Below are positions 36,701-44,904 of a stretch of 64,000 nucleotides of DNA, one piece after another. Position numbers and translations under genes: made by a program. Within the stretch, counting starts at the first letter, position 1. Every line of letters begins with the position of its first letter. Where the stretch lies: the NCBI RefSeq assembly GCF_009832905.1, contig NZ_CP047135.1:1776001-1840000 (forward strand), written 5' to 3'. Below the pieces are notes generated by a model, which saw only the letters and a program-made list of their open reading frames with translations, searched no databases and was not told where the DNA came from. Source of the stretch: Stenotrophomonas sp. 364 (lineage in GTDB: Bacteria; Pseudomonadota; Gammaproteobacteria; Xanthomonadales; Xanthomonadaceae).

Positions 36701-39700
36701 TGGCGTACCGGCGTCCAGCGCGATCAATTCGCCGAGCAGGCGCCGGTAGCTCAGCCCGGTGGCGTCGTCGATCTGGTGCAGGCTGTGCTGGTGGCGGTCC
36801 AGTTCGCCCTCCAGCGCCTCGATCCGCGCCGCCACCTGCTGGCGTTGCTGCTGCCACGCCGGTTGCGTAGTGCCGGCGGCAAACAGGGCGTCGAGCTGCT
36901 CGCGGATGCTGCGGATGACCGGTTCGCGGTCGCGGTTGACGTCGTTGAGCATGACCACGCGCTGGCCCAGCCCTTCGGCGACCAGGCGCTTGTGCACCAC
37001 TTCCAACGCCGCATGCTTCTGGCAGACGATCAGCAGGCTGCGTTGCCGGCCGATCGCGTCGGCCACCATGTTCACGATGGTCTGGCTCTTGCCGGTGCCG
37101 GGAGGGCCTTCGATCAACAGGCCCGGTCCCTGCCGTGCCTGCAGCACCGCCGCCTCCTGCGAGGGATCGCTGGCCACGGTGAAGTAGCGCTGCAGCTCCG
37201 GCGTGGCAGGCGGGGTCGTGCCGTCGGCGTCGGTCGGCGGTGCCAGCCGCAACGCGGTTTCAAGACCGGTGCCGGACGGCGACAGAACCTTGAGCTGGCG
37301 CAGGTCTTCGCCGATGGCCTGGCCCATGAACGTGACATGGAAAAGTACCGCGGCGCACTCCAGTTCGTCCTGGTACGGCGCCACCTCCACGCTGCTCGGG
37401 GGCAGGCCCACCAGGCTGCGCGAGCGGATCGTGGCCAGCATCCCGAAGGCATCCATCACATCGGCGGCCCGGATCGCCGAGCGCCCCAGCAGTTCGTCGG
37501 CGGTGCTGCGCCAGCGCTTGCAGGTTTCGGTGCCCAGCACGCTTTCAAGGGCCGGGTTGAGCCGCACTTCCTCGCGTTCGCCATCGAAGGCCAGCCCGAC
37601 CTGGCCGCGCGTGCCCGGTTCCAGCAGCAGCGTGACCGGCCACAGCAGCAGCGGAATGATGCGGGTGCGCGAGGTGCCGCGCGGATCGCGGCTGAGCAGG
37701 AACGGAAAGCCCAGATACAGCCCGTCGATGCCGGTGTCGCGCTTGTACAGCGCGCTCTGCCGTGCCAGGGCCATCAGGCGGGGTTCCAGCTGCGGGGTGC
37801 GCTGGAACGATTCGGGGTCCAGCTGGACGGCGCGCGCGTTGCGTTGCAACAGGTGATCGAGCAGCGCAGCGGCGGGGCGCCGGGCGCTGTCCACGTCGTG
37901 CATGTCCACGCGTGCGGTGGTCTTGCCGATGCTCATGCGCACCAGCGGGCCGCGCATCACCGCGGTGACCACCTTCTTTTCGAAGAAGTCCAGGATCTGC
38001 GACACGTACTGCTGCTTCTGCGGCTGCAGCCAGCGGCTGGCGGGCACGGCCAGCACCACCAGGGCGCGCGCCATCGGCATGCGCCGTTCCAGCCGGAACT
38101 GCTCGGCCCAGCCATCCACCACGGGCAGGCCGGAGCGGGCGAAGCCCAGGATGCGCGCGTCCACGCTGCGATACAGCTCGGTACGCGGGTGCTGCAGCAG
38201 GGCCGCCGCTGCGTCGCTGTCGAAGGCATCGAGACCAGCGCTTTCGGCGAGCGTGGCCGCCTCGGCAAGGATGGCCTCGGCGCTGCGGAACTGGCCGATT
38301 TCCGCACTCAGCAATACGATCAGGTCTTCTTCGGCCACCACCCTGCGCTCGGCCAGCGACAGCAGCCCGGGATGCGCGGTGTCAGGCAGCAGGCGCTGGC
38401 GTTCCTGCCATTGCGAGGCCAGCTTGGCCCGCGAGGTGGACAGCAGGTAGACGCGCAGGGATTCCTCGACCAGGGCGATGTGCTGGTGCAGCGCGCGCTG
38501 GCGTACGCTTTCCTCGCGCCGCTTGAGCCTGCACAGCCAGTTGTCGGTCTGCAGGTGGTCCAGCAGGTCCGGTACCGAACCGCTGATCAGCCGGTATCCC
38601 TCCAACGGGTGCTCAAGCAACCAGCCGGGCGTGACGATGTCGCCCCGATGGATCAACGGCATTTCCGGGTTGAGCAGCTTCAACGCCAGCATCAGCCGGA
38701 AATCGTCCTCGATGCCTTCGTGGCGGGCAATCTGGCGCAGCCCCGCGACGCGGGTGGCAGGCAGGCCGACCTGCTCGGCCCAGGTGACGATCGCCCCGCG
38801 CAGCAGGTGGTCCAGGGCCTGGTCCCAGCCGTCGGCCTGGGCGGCGGCCAGCGCGAACACGGCGGGGCGATGATAGCGGCGCGTGGCCAGCGGCAGGCTG
38901 GCGCCATCGCCCTCATCGTGCGCGTGCTGCGCCGCCGGCGGCGCCGGTACGGCGATGCCGGCCAGCCAGTCGGCCACCTGCGGCCATTGCCAGCGCTGGT
39001 GGCGGTCGCGGGCCAGCAGCCCGCGCAGCAGCAGCCCCAGCTCCGGGTCCAGCGTCTCCGGAATCGGGACACCATTGGCCAGCACGTGGATCAGGAACGC
39101 ATTGGGATGGATGCCGTCGAAGCAGGCGCCGTCGGTGAGCTGTTCGAGCAGGATCATCCCCAGGCTCCACCAGTCCGACGCGGCAGCCACGCCACCGGCG
39201 ATCGCCTCGGGCGCCATGTAGCGGCTGATCTCCAGGGGCGAGACGATGTCCAGGTCGAACTCGGACAACTGGGCCGAACCGAATCCGCTGATCACCAGGT
39301 CCAGTGGCGCGCGCGCTCGCACCAGCAGGCTGGCCGGGCGCAGGTCGCGGTGGCGCAGCCCGGCTTCATTGAACGCATGCAGCGCCTGGCCCAGTTCGCT
39401 GACGATATGCCGGACCGCATCGCGGTCGCCGATCACGCTGCCCAGCTCGGCCAGGGTGCCACCGGTGAGCATTTCCACCACTTCAAACGCGCGGTCATCC
39501 CATCGCCCGGTGGCGATGATCTCCGGCACGTGCGCGCGGGGCAGGCGGCGGATCACATCGTAGATGGCCGGGTCGGGCTCGGCACCGGGGCGGTACAGGG
39601 TTAGCACGGCCTGCACCGCTGTGGCGGCGTGTTCGGCCTGGTAGCGGTCACGCACGCCGTCGGTGCTGCTGATCTGGCGCAGCAGCCGCCAGCCATCGAT

Positions 39701-40021
39701 GACCGTTTCGCTGCTGTCGGCCACCGGAGGCGGCAGGTCCGCCGCCGCCGTCCCATCGGTCGCGCTGGCGCCGCAGTGCAGGCACATCAGGTCGCCGGGG
39801 GTCATCGGGTGGCCGTTGTCGCAGACCACCTCCGCGGCAACGGCGCCGACCATCGATGCCTGCACCGTTGCCTGGGTGACCACGCTCTGCGGCCGCCAGC
39901 CATCGGGATGGATCGGCTCGCCGGCCAGATCCCAGCCGCACGCGTGCGCATCGACATGGCCTTCGCAGAACATCTCGGCCAGCGCGCGTTCGGTGTGGCA
40001 ATTGGGGCAAAAACGAATCAT
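33719..40021 (-). CDS. Zinc-ribbon, pseudokinase, SF1 helicase and nuclease fusion protein
   Basis: A 2100-residue cytoplasmic multidomain protein. Residues 1-90 carry two zinc ribbons (CPNCH, CGW, CDNGH, CLHCGA). Residues about 112-370 have the fold of a Ser/Thr kinase, with HRDLRPAS, an APE motif and SDWWSLGMILLE. However, the DFG Asp is Gly (SGFGSA), the loop Asn is Ser and the beta3 Lys is replaced (AVLTLYRP), so it should be inactive. An SF1 (COG1112, UPF1/DNA2-like) helicase follows: EGPPGTGKSQT near 974, YDEASQMP near 1637, GDEKQMPP, VQGDERDIIVF and LNVAVTRARQRV near 1904, split by a long helical insertion. The last 110 residues form a restriction-endonuclease-like domain (LDFAIEHP, GIECDAPSH near 2027) of the MTES_1575 type. 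ATG 40021 lies 4 bp after the radical-SAM stop. Probably acts on nucleic acid; defence is an inference. Confidence 0.85.
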   Translation of the reverse strand: MIRFCPNCHTERALAEMFCEGHVDAHACGWDLAGEPIHPDGWRPQSVVTQATVQASMVGAVAAEVVCDNGHPMTPGDLMCLHCGASATDGTAAADLPPPVADSSETVIDGWRLLRQISSTDGVRDRYQAEHAATAVQAVLTLYRPGAEPDPAIYDVIRRLPRAHVPEIIATGRWDDRAFEVVEMLTGGTLAELGSVIGDRDAVRHIVSELGQALHAFNEAGLRHRDLRPASLLVRARAPLDLVISGFGSAQLSEFDLDIVSPLEISRYMAPEAIAGGVAAASDWWSLGMILLEQLTDGACFDGIHPNAFLIHVLANGVPIPETLDPELGLLLRGLLARDRHQRWQWPQVADWLAGIAVPAPPAAQHAHDEGDGASLPLATRRYHRPAVFALAAAQADGWDQALDHLLRGAIVTWAEQVGLPATRVAGLRQIARHEGIEDDFRLMLALKLLNPEMPLIHRGDIVTPGWLLEHPLEGYRLISGSVPDLLDHLQTDNWLCRLKRREESVRQRALHQHIALVEESLRVYLLSTSRAKLASQWQERQRLLPDTAHPGLLSLAERRVVAEEDLIVLLSAEIGQFRSAEAILAEAATLAESAGLDAFDSDAAAALLQHPRTELYRSVDARILGFARSGLPVVDGWAEQFRLERRMPMARALVVLAVPASRWLQPQKQQYVSQILDFFEKKVVTAVMRGPLVRMSIGKTTARVDMHDVDSARRPAAALLDHLLQRNARAVQLDPESFQRTPQLEPRLMALARQSALYKRDTGIDGLYLGFPFLLSRDPRGTSRTRIIPLLLWPVTLLLEPGTRGQVGLAFDGEREEVRLNPALESVLGTETCKRWRSTADELLGRSAIRAADVMDAFGMLATIRSRSLVGLPPSSVEVAPYQDELECAAVLFHVTFMGQAIGEDLRQLKVLSPSGTGLETALRLAPPTDADGTTPPATPELQRYFTVASDPSQEAAVLQARQGPGLLIEGPPGTGKSQTIVNMVADAIGRQRSLLIVCQKHAALEVVHKRLVAEGLGQRVVMLNDVNRDREPVIRSIREQLDALFAAGTTQPAWQQQRQQVAARIEALEGELDRHQHSLHQIDDATGLSYRRLLGELIALDAGTPPLVLPALRQRLLVLDLPTLVQREEACAPLIRLWLPARYEGSPLAQLRPFAADADTLAAFVAALQTFTAAEQHRQAILLAHPASFELDDPAPYHAWKSAHVATLLGLDDAQRSRLARWLPLFRTARAGQPSQGDIALDRLQQIEKAVAALDLDAVSSTLSPALTGIDERTLAQLQRDAARVLGARGLLARINPLHLLRRRRVNRVLQAQSHAMGEAGTAALLAAATLEARLRPLRTELAGLHQQLALDPVGQQTGIALGPMARASGRQLLHVQALAQALAQSPRPQQTDDAALAGDRAHLDALLQDLDASLARHAARHASAQQLALLADWLEQALADALATAIAHNQSNAQALQHLHDALPHLAAYQAFRGRAGQLSGADLELLALLRQLQPQLDSLASDALEPAVRRLLHREARLGWKHRMEQANPALQFGQDETQAKVASLAAADQQMRRLNRQMLGTHIDLQQLGNRKQWEDVTRLTGRRSRRLREFIELGSELGLMHLRPVWLMNPDVASRVLPLQAGLFDTVIYDEASQMPVEFALPTLFRGRVTVVSGDEKQMPPTAFFSSRVESDEAEVFDGDEPDAEVDAEQRDAFEETWNRREIKDCPDLLQLARNALPSTTLQIHYRSAYRELIGFSNAAFYGNRLNVPVRHPRSSIARIKPLELIQVDGVYQHQSNPAEAARVVEYLAQVWQQPYAERPSVGVVTFNRKQAELIEEHLEQRAGQDPAFRAAFAEERERSEEGEDMAVFVKNVENVQGDERDIIVFSSTFGRNAQGTFRRNFGVLGQTGGERRLNVAVTRARQRVVMITSMPIADISDLFNTQRAPASPRDYLQGYLEYARALCAGEFDGGARLLDRLQTDRSMANRTHAAPADGFTQIVGAYLQSLGWDAAAASEGDAFGLDFAIEHPDTGNFAIGIECDAPSHPLLAHARAREIWRPSVLRRAIGGIHRVSSHAWYHDGEAERARLRVAIEAAMAPAPVPPPPVPAQPETLP

Positions 40022-40025
40022 GGAC

Positions 40026-40685
40026 TTACTCGACTGGACGACGCGATGAAGTGTGTGCGCTGGTCTGTACCTGGTGGCCCTGCGCGCGCAGCAGCTCGCG
40101 CAGGCGCAGCAGGTCGCCGCGGCGGGGGATGCCGGCCATCCAGACGGTGCCGGTGGCATCGAACATCAGGTCAAGTGCCTTGTCGGCCGGCGTGCTGGCC
40201 CGCTCCAGGCTGGCCAGACGCGACCGACCCAGCGCGGTGAGCAGGGTGAGGCGCTGGTTGTCGCTACCCCGCAGCGCCAGCGACTGGTCCGCCTGTTCGA
40301 GGTAGGGGTCGCTGATCAACGCATCGATCAGGTCGCGCGCCTGGTCCAGCATGGGCTGCAGCTTTTCCAACGGGTGGCCGCTGTACACCAGGATGTCCGC
40401 GGCGGTGCGTTGGCGCAGTCCCCCCAGCATCTGCAGCAGGGCGTCGAACTGGTCGAACGGCTCGCCGCCGGAAATCGTGATGCCGTCGGCCTGGTCCAGC
40501 CACGGCGCCACCTGCTCGAGCAGCGTGGTCACGTCGGCGACCGTGCGCCCCGGCCCCCAGGTATCGGCTGAAATGCAGCCGCTGCAGCGGATGCTGCAGC
40601 CCTGGAACCAGATACCCAGGCGCTGCCCCGGCCCCAGCGTGGTCACCGGGAAATGCACGCGCGACAGCTGCAGGGGACGGTTCAC
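40026..40685 (-). CDS. Radical-SAM 4Fe-4S single-cluster protein
   Basis: A 219-residue radical-SAM enzyme of the small activase-like type. It has the cluster motif C-x3-C-x2-C at C30, C34 and C37 (GCSIRCSGC) and the SAM-binding GGEPFDQ near 74. The first 150 residues resemble NrdG and PflA activases; the last 70 (SLERASTPADKALDLMF and onward) are distinct. No ribonucleotide reductase or glycyl-radical enzyme is nearby, so it probably modifies a partner of the island. The start is GTG 40685, overlapping the stop of the AAA+ gene as GTGA. Confidence 0.82.
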   Translation of the reverse strand: MNRPLQLSRVHFPVTTLGPGQRLGIWFQGCSIRCSGCISADTWGPGRTVADVTTLLEQVAPWLDQADGITISGGEPFDQFDALLQMLGGLRQRTAADILVYSGHPLEKLQPMLDQARDLIDALISDPYLEQADQSLALRGSDNQRLTLLTALGRSRLASLERASTPADKALDLMFDATGTVWMAGIPRRGDLLRLRELLRAQGHQVQTSAHTSSRRPVE

Positions 40686-42535
40686 CCGCGCGCCAGGTGG
40701 AGTACGTTGGCATCCACCGCAACGATGGTGAACTGCTGGCCGGGCTGCGCGTCCTGGTCGAACAGGGCACGCGCCAGCGGGTTGAGCAGGTGCGCCTCGA
40801 GCTGGTTGCGGATGCCGCGCCCGCCGTTGGACAGGTCCTTCAGGCAGAGCGACCGCAACGCCTCGCGGGCCGGCGCGGCCAGGGTCACGCGCAGGTGCTG
40901 GGCCTGCAGGTCGGCCAGGGTTGCGTCGACCATCTGGTCGAAGATCTGCACGGCGACCTCCTCGCGGATGAAATCGAACACGATGATGTTCTCGCCGATC
41001 CGGTTGAGGATCTCCGGCCGGTTCAGGACCAGCTTGAAGTGCCGGTCGATTTCGTCGTGCACCTTGCTCTGTACCTGCTCGAAGGGCTCGCCGGGCAACA
41101 CGTTGGCCACGCGCTCGCCATGCTCGCCCTGACGGTAGATGCCCAGATTCGAGGTGAACACGATCAGCGCTTCGGAGAAGTACACGCGGTCGCCACGCCC
41201 GGAGGTGAGCACGCCGTCGTCGAGGATCTGCAGGAACTTGTCGAGGATGCGCGGATGGGCCTTCTCGATCTCGTCGAACAAGACGACGCTGAACGGCTTC
41301 TCGCGGATGGCGTTGGTCAGTTCGCCGCCCACGTCGTAGCCCACGTAGCCGGGCGGGGCGCCGATCAGCCGCTGGTCGGCATGCTCGGCGCTGAACTCGG
41401 ACATGTCGAACCGGATGTAGGCGCTTTCGTCGCCGAACAGCAGGCTGGTGACGGTCTTGGCCAGCTCGGTCTTGCCCACGCCGGTGGGGCCTGCGAGGAA
41501 CGCCACGCCGCGCGGCCGGTTGCCCTTGCGGCTTGCACCCACGCCGGTCATGGCGCGCTTGACGATGTCCAGCATGTGGGTCACCGCATGGTGCTGGCCC
41601 TTGACCCGCTCGTGGACGAACGCATCGCCCATGCGGATGCGCTGCCGGTCAATGCGCAGCCAGGGGTCTTCGGTGACCCCGACCTTGTAGCGGCGCACGG
41701 CGTCGCTGATCTGGTCCACCGCCACCCCTTCGACCCGGGCCAGCTGCGCGATGGCACTGAGGTCCAGCAATAGCAGCCCCTCGGTGCTCTGCACGAAGGC
41801 ATCCACCGCCTGCGCGGTGGCCTCGGCGCTGGCGTCCGGGGCACCGGCCAGTCCCTTGAGCAGGGCCGGGGCCAGTGCGCGCCGGGTGAGCTGGTCCGGC
41901 TTGGCCACCGGAATGTGGCGGATGCGCGGGTTGCCGACCAGCAGCCAGTCGGGCAGGTCACCTTCCTTCTCCACCACCCAGAGCACCGTATTGAAGAACG
42001 GCTTGCGCTGCACGCCGCCCGGTCGGCTGCGTGCCTGGTGGGAGAGCACCAGGGCCTGGGTGAACAGCTGGTGTTCGGCGGCGCTGAGGGCGTCGCTGCG
42101 CACCGCCAAGCGCGAGGCGAAATCGATGATCACGGCCACCGGCTCGCCCGGACGGACCACCAGCCGTTGGAGCGTGGCGCTGAGCAGATCGATACCGGCG
42201 GGCGCGGCGCCGTCCACCGGGGTGAGTCCCAGCGATTGCAGCAGGGCGATGCCGCTGGCGGGATCGATGCCGGGGCGTTCCAAGGCGCGGAAACCGGCCA
42301 ACGGGTCCCAGCCCAGCACCTGCGCGTAGCCTTGGTCGAGCAGGGTGTTGCACAGGGTCTGGTTGAAGCTCTGCGCGGTTACCGTGCCCGGCGCCACCTC
42401 GGCTGCCTGCAGGTCGCGGATGTTCCCGGAGAGCACGAACTGGCTCTTCAAGGGAAGAAAACGAACAAGATCGCGCTGCCAGCGCGGACCTTCAAACACA
42501 TTCTTCCCTGACATCCTGCTGCCTGCTAATCCCAT
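40682..42535 (-). CDS. ClpB-like AAA+ ATPase of the island
   Basis: A 617-residue ATPase (610 if ATG 42514, MSGKNVFEGPRW, is used). The N-terminal half (about 20-280) looks like a degenerate AAA module (QFVLSGNIRDLQAA, VAVIIDFASRL) without a P loop. The C-terminal half is a complete AAA_2/Clp D2-type module: GPTGVGKTELAKTV near 352, pore-loop region GAPPGYVGYD, Walker B VVLFDEIEKAHP near 421, sensor FTSNLG, arginine-finger region and sensor 2 GGRGIRNQLEAH. It has no ClpA/ClpB N domain and no peptidase-docking loop that I can see. First gene of the island operon, only 48 bp after the GGDEF/EAL stop; it may lack its own strong promoter. Probably remodels or unfolds an island component. Confidence 0.85.
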   Translation of the reverse strand: MGLAGSRMSGKNVFEGPRWQRDLVRFLPLKSQFVLSGNIRDLQAAEVAPGTVTAQSFNQTLCNTLLDQGYAQVLGWDPLAGFRALERPGIDPASGIALLQSLGLTPVDGAAPAGIDLLSATLQRLVVRPGEPVAVIIDFASRLAVRSDALSAAEHQLFTQALVLSHQARSRPGGVQRKPFFNTVLWVVEKEGDLPDWLLVGNPRIRHIPVAKPDQLTRRALAPALLKGLAGAPDASAEATAQAVDAFVQSTEGLLLLDLSAIAQLARVEGVAVDQISDAVRRYKVGVTEDPWLRIDRQRIRMGDAFVHERVKGQHHAVTHMLDIVKRAMTGVGASRKGNRPRGVAFLAGPTGVGKTELAKTVTSLLFGDESAYIRFDMSEFSAEHADQRLIGAPPGYVGYDVGGELTNAIREKPFSVVLFDEIEKAHPRILDKFLQILDDGVLTSGRGDRVYFSEALIVFTSNLGIYRQGEHGERVANVLPGEPFEQVQSKVHDEIDRHFKLVLNRPEILNRIGENIIVFDFIREEVAVQIFDQMVDATLADLQAQHLRVTLAAPAREALRSLCLKDLSNGGRGIRNQLEAHLLNPLARALFDQDAQPGQQFTIVAVDANVLHLARG

Positions 42536-42583
42536 GGTATGGGCAGGGTATTGCGCGCAGCCGCCAATTTCCAGCGCGTGCCG

Positions 42584-44728
42584 CTAGCCCGTCGCCGCGC
42601 CCGGTCGTGCCTGCGCCTTCCATCCGGCGGCCATCTCCACCCGCGGGCGCGGGTGGTCGTGCAGCTGCATGAAACGCTCCGGGTCCACCGGGCGGCCCAG
42701 CAGGTAGCCCTGCAGGTAGTCGCAGCCCAGCCGCTCCAGGTACGCACGCTGGCCGGTGGTCTCCACGCCTTCGGCCACGATGTCCATGTCCAGCGCGTGG
42801 CCCAGCGCGACAATCGCCGAGACAATCACCACGTCTTCCGAGCTGGTCTCCAGGTCGCGCACGAAGGCGTGGTCGATCTTGATCTCGGTGGCGGGCAGCC
42901 GCTTGAGATACAGCAGGCTGGAATAGCCGGTGCCGAAGTCGTCGATGGAAATGCCCACGCCCAGGCTGGCCATGCCCTGCAGCAGGGTGAGGCTGGCCTC
43001 GGTGTCGCGCATGACCGTGCTTTCGGTGATCTCCAGCACCAGCCGCCGCGGTTCCAGCCGATGGGTCCGCAGCGCGTCGCGCACCTCCTGCAGCAGGTGC
43101 GGCGAACTGAACTGGATCGGCGACAGGTTCACCGACACCGTCCAGCTTTCGTGGCCGGCGTCCTGCCACTGGCGCAGCTGGCGACACGCCTCGCCCAGTG
43201 CCCAGCGCCCGATTTCGTTGATGACGCCGCTGCGCTCGGCCAGCCGGATGAAGCGGTCCGGTGGAATCAGGCCCTGCTGCGGGTGGCGCCAGCGGATCAG
43301 GGCCTCGGCCCCACTGACCCCTTGGCCGGCCACCCGGATCTTGGGCTGATAGTGCAGGAACAGCTGGTCGGTGCCGATCGCCCGGCGCAGGTCGGCCAGC
43401 AGCTGGAACTGCTGCTCGGCGCTGTCGTTCATCCAGTCGGAGAACACCGCGTAGGCGTTGCGGCCGGCCTCCTTGGCCTGGTACATCGCCGCGTCGGCAA
43501 AGCCCATCAGCTGGCGTTCGCTGGCGGCGTGATCCGGGCAGATCGCGATGCCGATGCTGGCGGTGACCTGCAGTTCGTGGTCGGGCAGCAGCGGGCCGCC
43601 GCCCACCGCCTGCAGGATGCGGCTGGCCAGCGTGGCGATGTCCTCGTCGTTGTCGATCCGCACCACCAGCACGAATTCGTCGCCGCCCAGGCGGGCCAGT
43701 ACATCGGTCGGGCGCAGCAGCTGGCGGGTGCGCTCGGCCACCGCCACCAGCAGCGCGTCGCCGGTCTGATGGCCGTAGGCGTCGTTGACCTGCTTGAACC
43801 CGTCCAGGTCCATGAACATCACCGCGAAGCGGCTGCCGCGCTGCTCGGCCTCGGCCAGGGCCTGCTCGATCCGCTGCTGCAGCAGCAGGCGGTTCGGCAG
43901 GCGGGTCAGCGGGTCATGCAGGGCGGCCTGGGTGAGCTCGGCCTGGGCATCGTCCAGCGAACTGCGCAGGGTTTCATTGCGCAGGCGCAGCAGGTGCGCC
44001 TGCATGCGCTGGTCCAGCCAGGACACGATCAGCACCACGGCCAGGATCGCGGTGGTGAGTACCAGCACCAGCGCGGCCAGCCACTGCGCCTGCAGGCCAT
44101 CGCCGGCGGCGGCGCCGCAGATGCTGCCGGCCGGGAACCGCGCGGCGGCCATGCCGGTGTAGTGCATGCCGACAATGGCGCTGCCCAGCAGCACGGCCGG
44201 CATCAGCCGGTGGCGCATGCGGCGCTGGCTGTGGCGCAGCCGGAAGGCAACGAACAGCGCGGTCCACGAGGCCGCCAGCGCGATCAGCAGCGACGCGGTG
44301 ACCCAGCCGGGGTGGTAGTCGATGCCGGGCTGCATGCGCATCGCCGCCATGCCCAGGTAGTGCATCGAGGCGATGCCGCTGCCCATCAGCAGGGCGCCCA
44401 GCGCCAGCCGCGAGTGCGGCAGGGTGGGGCGTGACACCAGCCACAGCGCGAAGATCGAGGAGGCCATCGCGGCCAGCAGCGACACCGCGGTGCAGCCCAG
44501 GTCGTAGCCCAGTGGAATGGGCAGGCGGAAGGCGAGCATGCCGATGAAGTGCATCGACCAGATGCCCAGCCCCATCGCGCAGCCACCGCCGAACAGCCAT
44601 AACGTGCTCAACCGCGCGCTGGGCGCGGTGGTGATCCGATTGGCCATGTCCAGCGCGGTGAACGACGCGAGCATGGCGACCAGCAGCGAAACCACGACCA
44701 ACCACGGTGTGTAGCTGCCGTCGAGCAT
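42584..44728 (-). CDS. MHYT-GGDEF-EAL c-di-GMP turnover protein
   Basis: A 714-residue membrane protein. Seven predicted transmembrane helices in the first 250 residues hold three MHYT-type motifs (SMHFIGM, SMHYLGM, GMHYTGM), thought to bind a metal and sense a diatomic gas or redox state. A GGDEF domain follows with an intact active site (RLGGDEFV near 349), then an EAL domain with intact EALIRW near 476 and DDFGTGYSS. Both synthetic and hydrolytic residues are present, so the net activity cannot be predicted. It follows fliR after 176 bp. It could feed the YcgR brake and the PilZ-like protein of this cluster. Confidence 0.92.
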   Translation of the reverse strand: MLDGSYTPWLVVVSLLVAMLASFTALDMANRITTAPSARLSTLWLFGGGCAMGLGIWSMHFIGMLAFRLPIPLGYDLGCTAVSLLAAMASSIFALWLVSRPTLPHSRLALGALLMGSGIASMHYLGMAAMRMQPGIDYHPGWVTASLLIALAASWTALFVAFRLRHSQRRMRHRLMPAVLLGSAIVGMHYTGMAAARFPAGSICGAAAGDGLQAQWLAALVLVLTTAILAVVLIVSWLDQRMQAHLLRLRNETLRSSLDDAQAELTQAALHDPLTRLPNRLLLQQRIEQALAEAEQRGSRFAVMFMDLDGFKQVNDAYGHQTGDALLVAVAERTRQLLRPTDVLARLGGDEFVLVVRIDNDEDIATLASRILQAVGGGPLLPDHELQVTASIGIAICPDHAASERQLMGFADAAMYQAKEAGRNAYAVFSDWMNDSAEQQFQLLADLRRAIGTDQLFLHYQPKIRVAGQGVSGAEALIRWRHPQQGLIPPDRFIRLAERSGVINEIGRWALGEACRQLRQWQDAGHESWTVSVNLSPIQFSSPHLLQEVRDALRTHRLEPRRLVLEITESTVMRDTEASLTLLQGMASLGVGISIDDFGTGYSSLLYLKRLPATEIKIDHAFVRDLETSSEDVVIVSAIVALGHALDMDIVAEGVETTGQRAYLERLGCDYLQGYLLGRPVDPERFMQLHDHPRPRVEMAAGWKAQARPGAATG

Positions 44729-44904
44729 CGATGACTCTCCTTGGTCAGCACATCTGCAATGGCGTTGGGCATGCAGGCCGCACGTGCCTTTCCCCGGCGT
44801 GTGCGGCTCCCGGCCCCGGAATGCGGGCGGTGACTACAGCCTACCGCCAACGATGGGGGGGAGGGCAAGTGTCCGCGCGCACTTTTTCGTGAGGGCGGGG
44901 TGAA

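Larger units (their letters stand above)
32355..42535 (-). other. Accessory four-gene island inside the flagellar cluster
   Basis: Four co-directional genes fill the space between the flhB promoter and the GGDEF/EAL gene: AAA+ ATPase, radical-SAM protein, 2100-residue pseudokinase/helicase/nuclease fusion and coiled-coil protein. Junctions are GTGA, a 4-bp gap and ATGA, so they form one translationally coupled operon. None of the four has a known flagellar role. GC content looks like that of the neighbours and I see no integrase, insertion sequence or direct-repeat boundary. The content (COG1112-like helicase with kinase-like and nuclease domains, plus a Clp-type ATPase) recalls anti-phage defence systems. 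Confidence 0.7.

Noticed and set aside
33587..39604. 2005-codon open frame on the + strand opposite the giant fusion gene
   Set aside because: It is the codon-position shadow of the - strand gene in very GC-rich DNA; its translation is Gly/Arg/Gln/His-rich without any motif.
32355..42535. Island read as an integrative mobile element
   Set aside because: I see no integrase, transposase, tRNA target or flanking direct repeat, so only an accessory insertion is claimed.
44729..44904. Possible sigma-54 promoter before the GGDEF/EAL gene (TGCA ... CGTGCC)
   Set aside because: The spacing between GC and CC is 12 rather than 10 bp.
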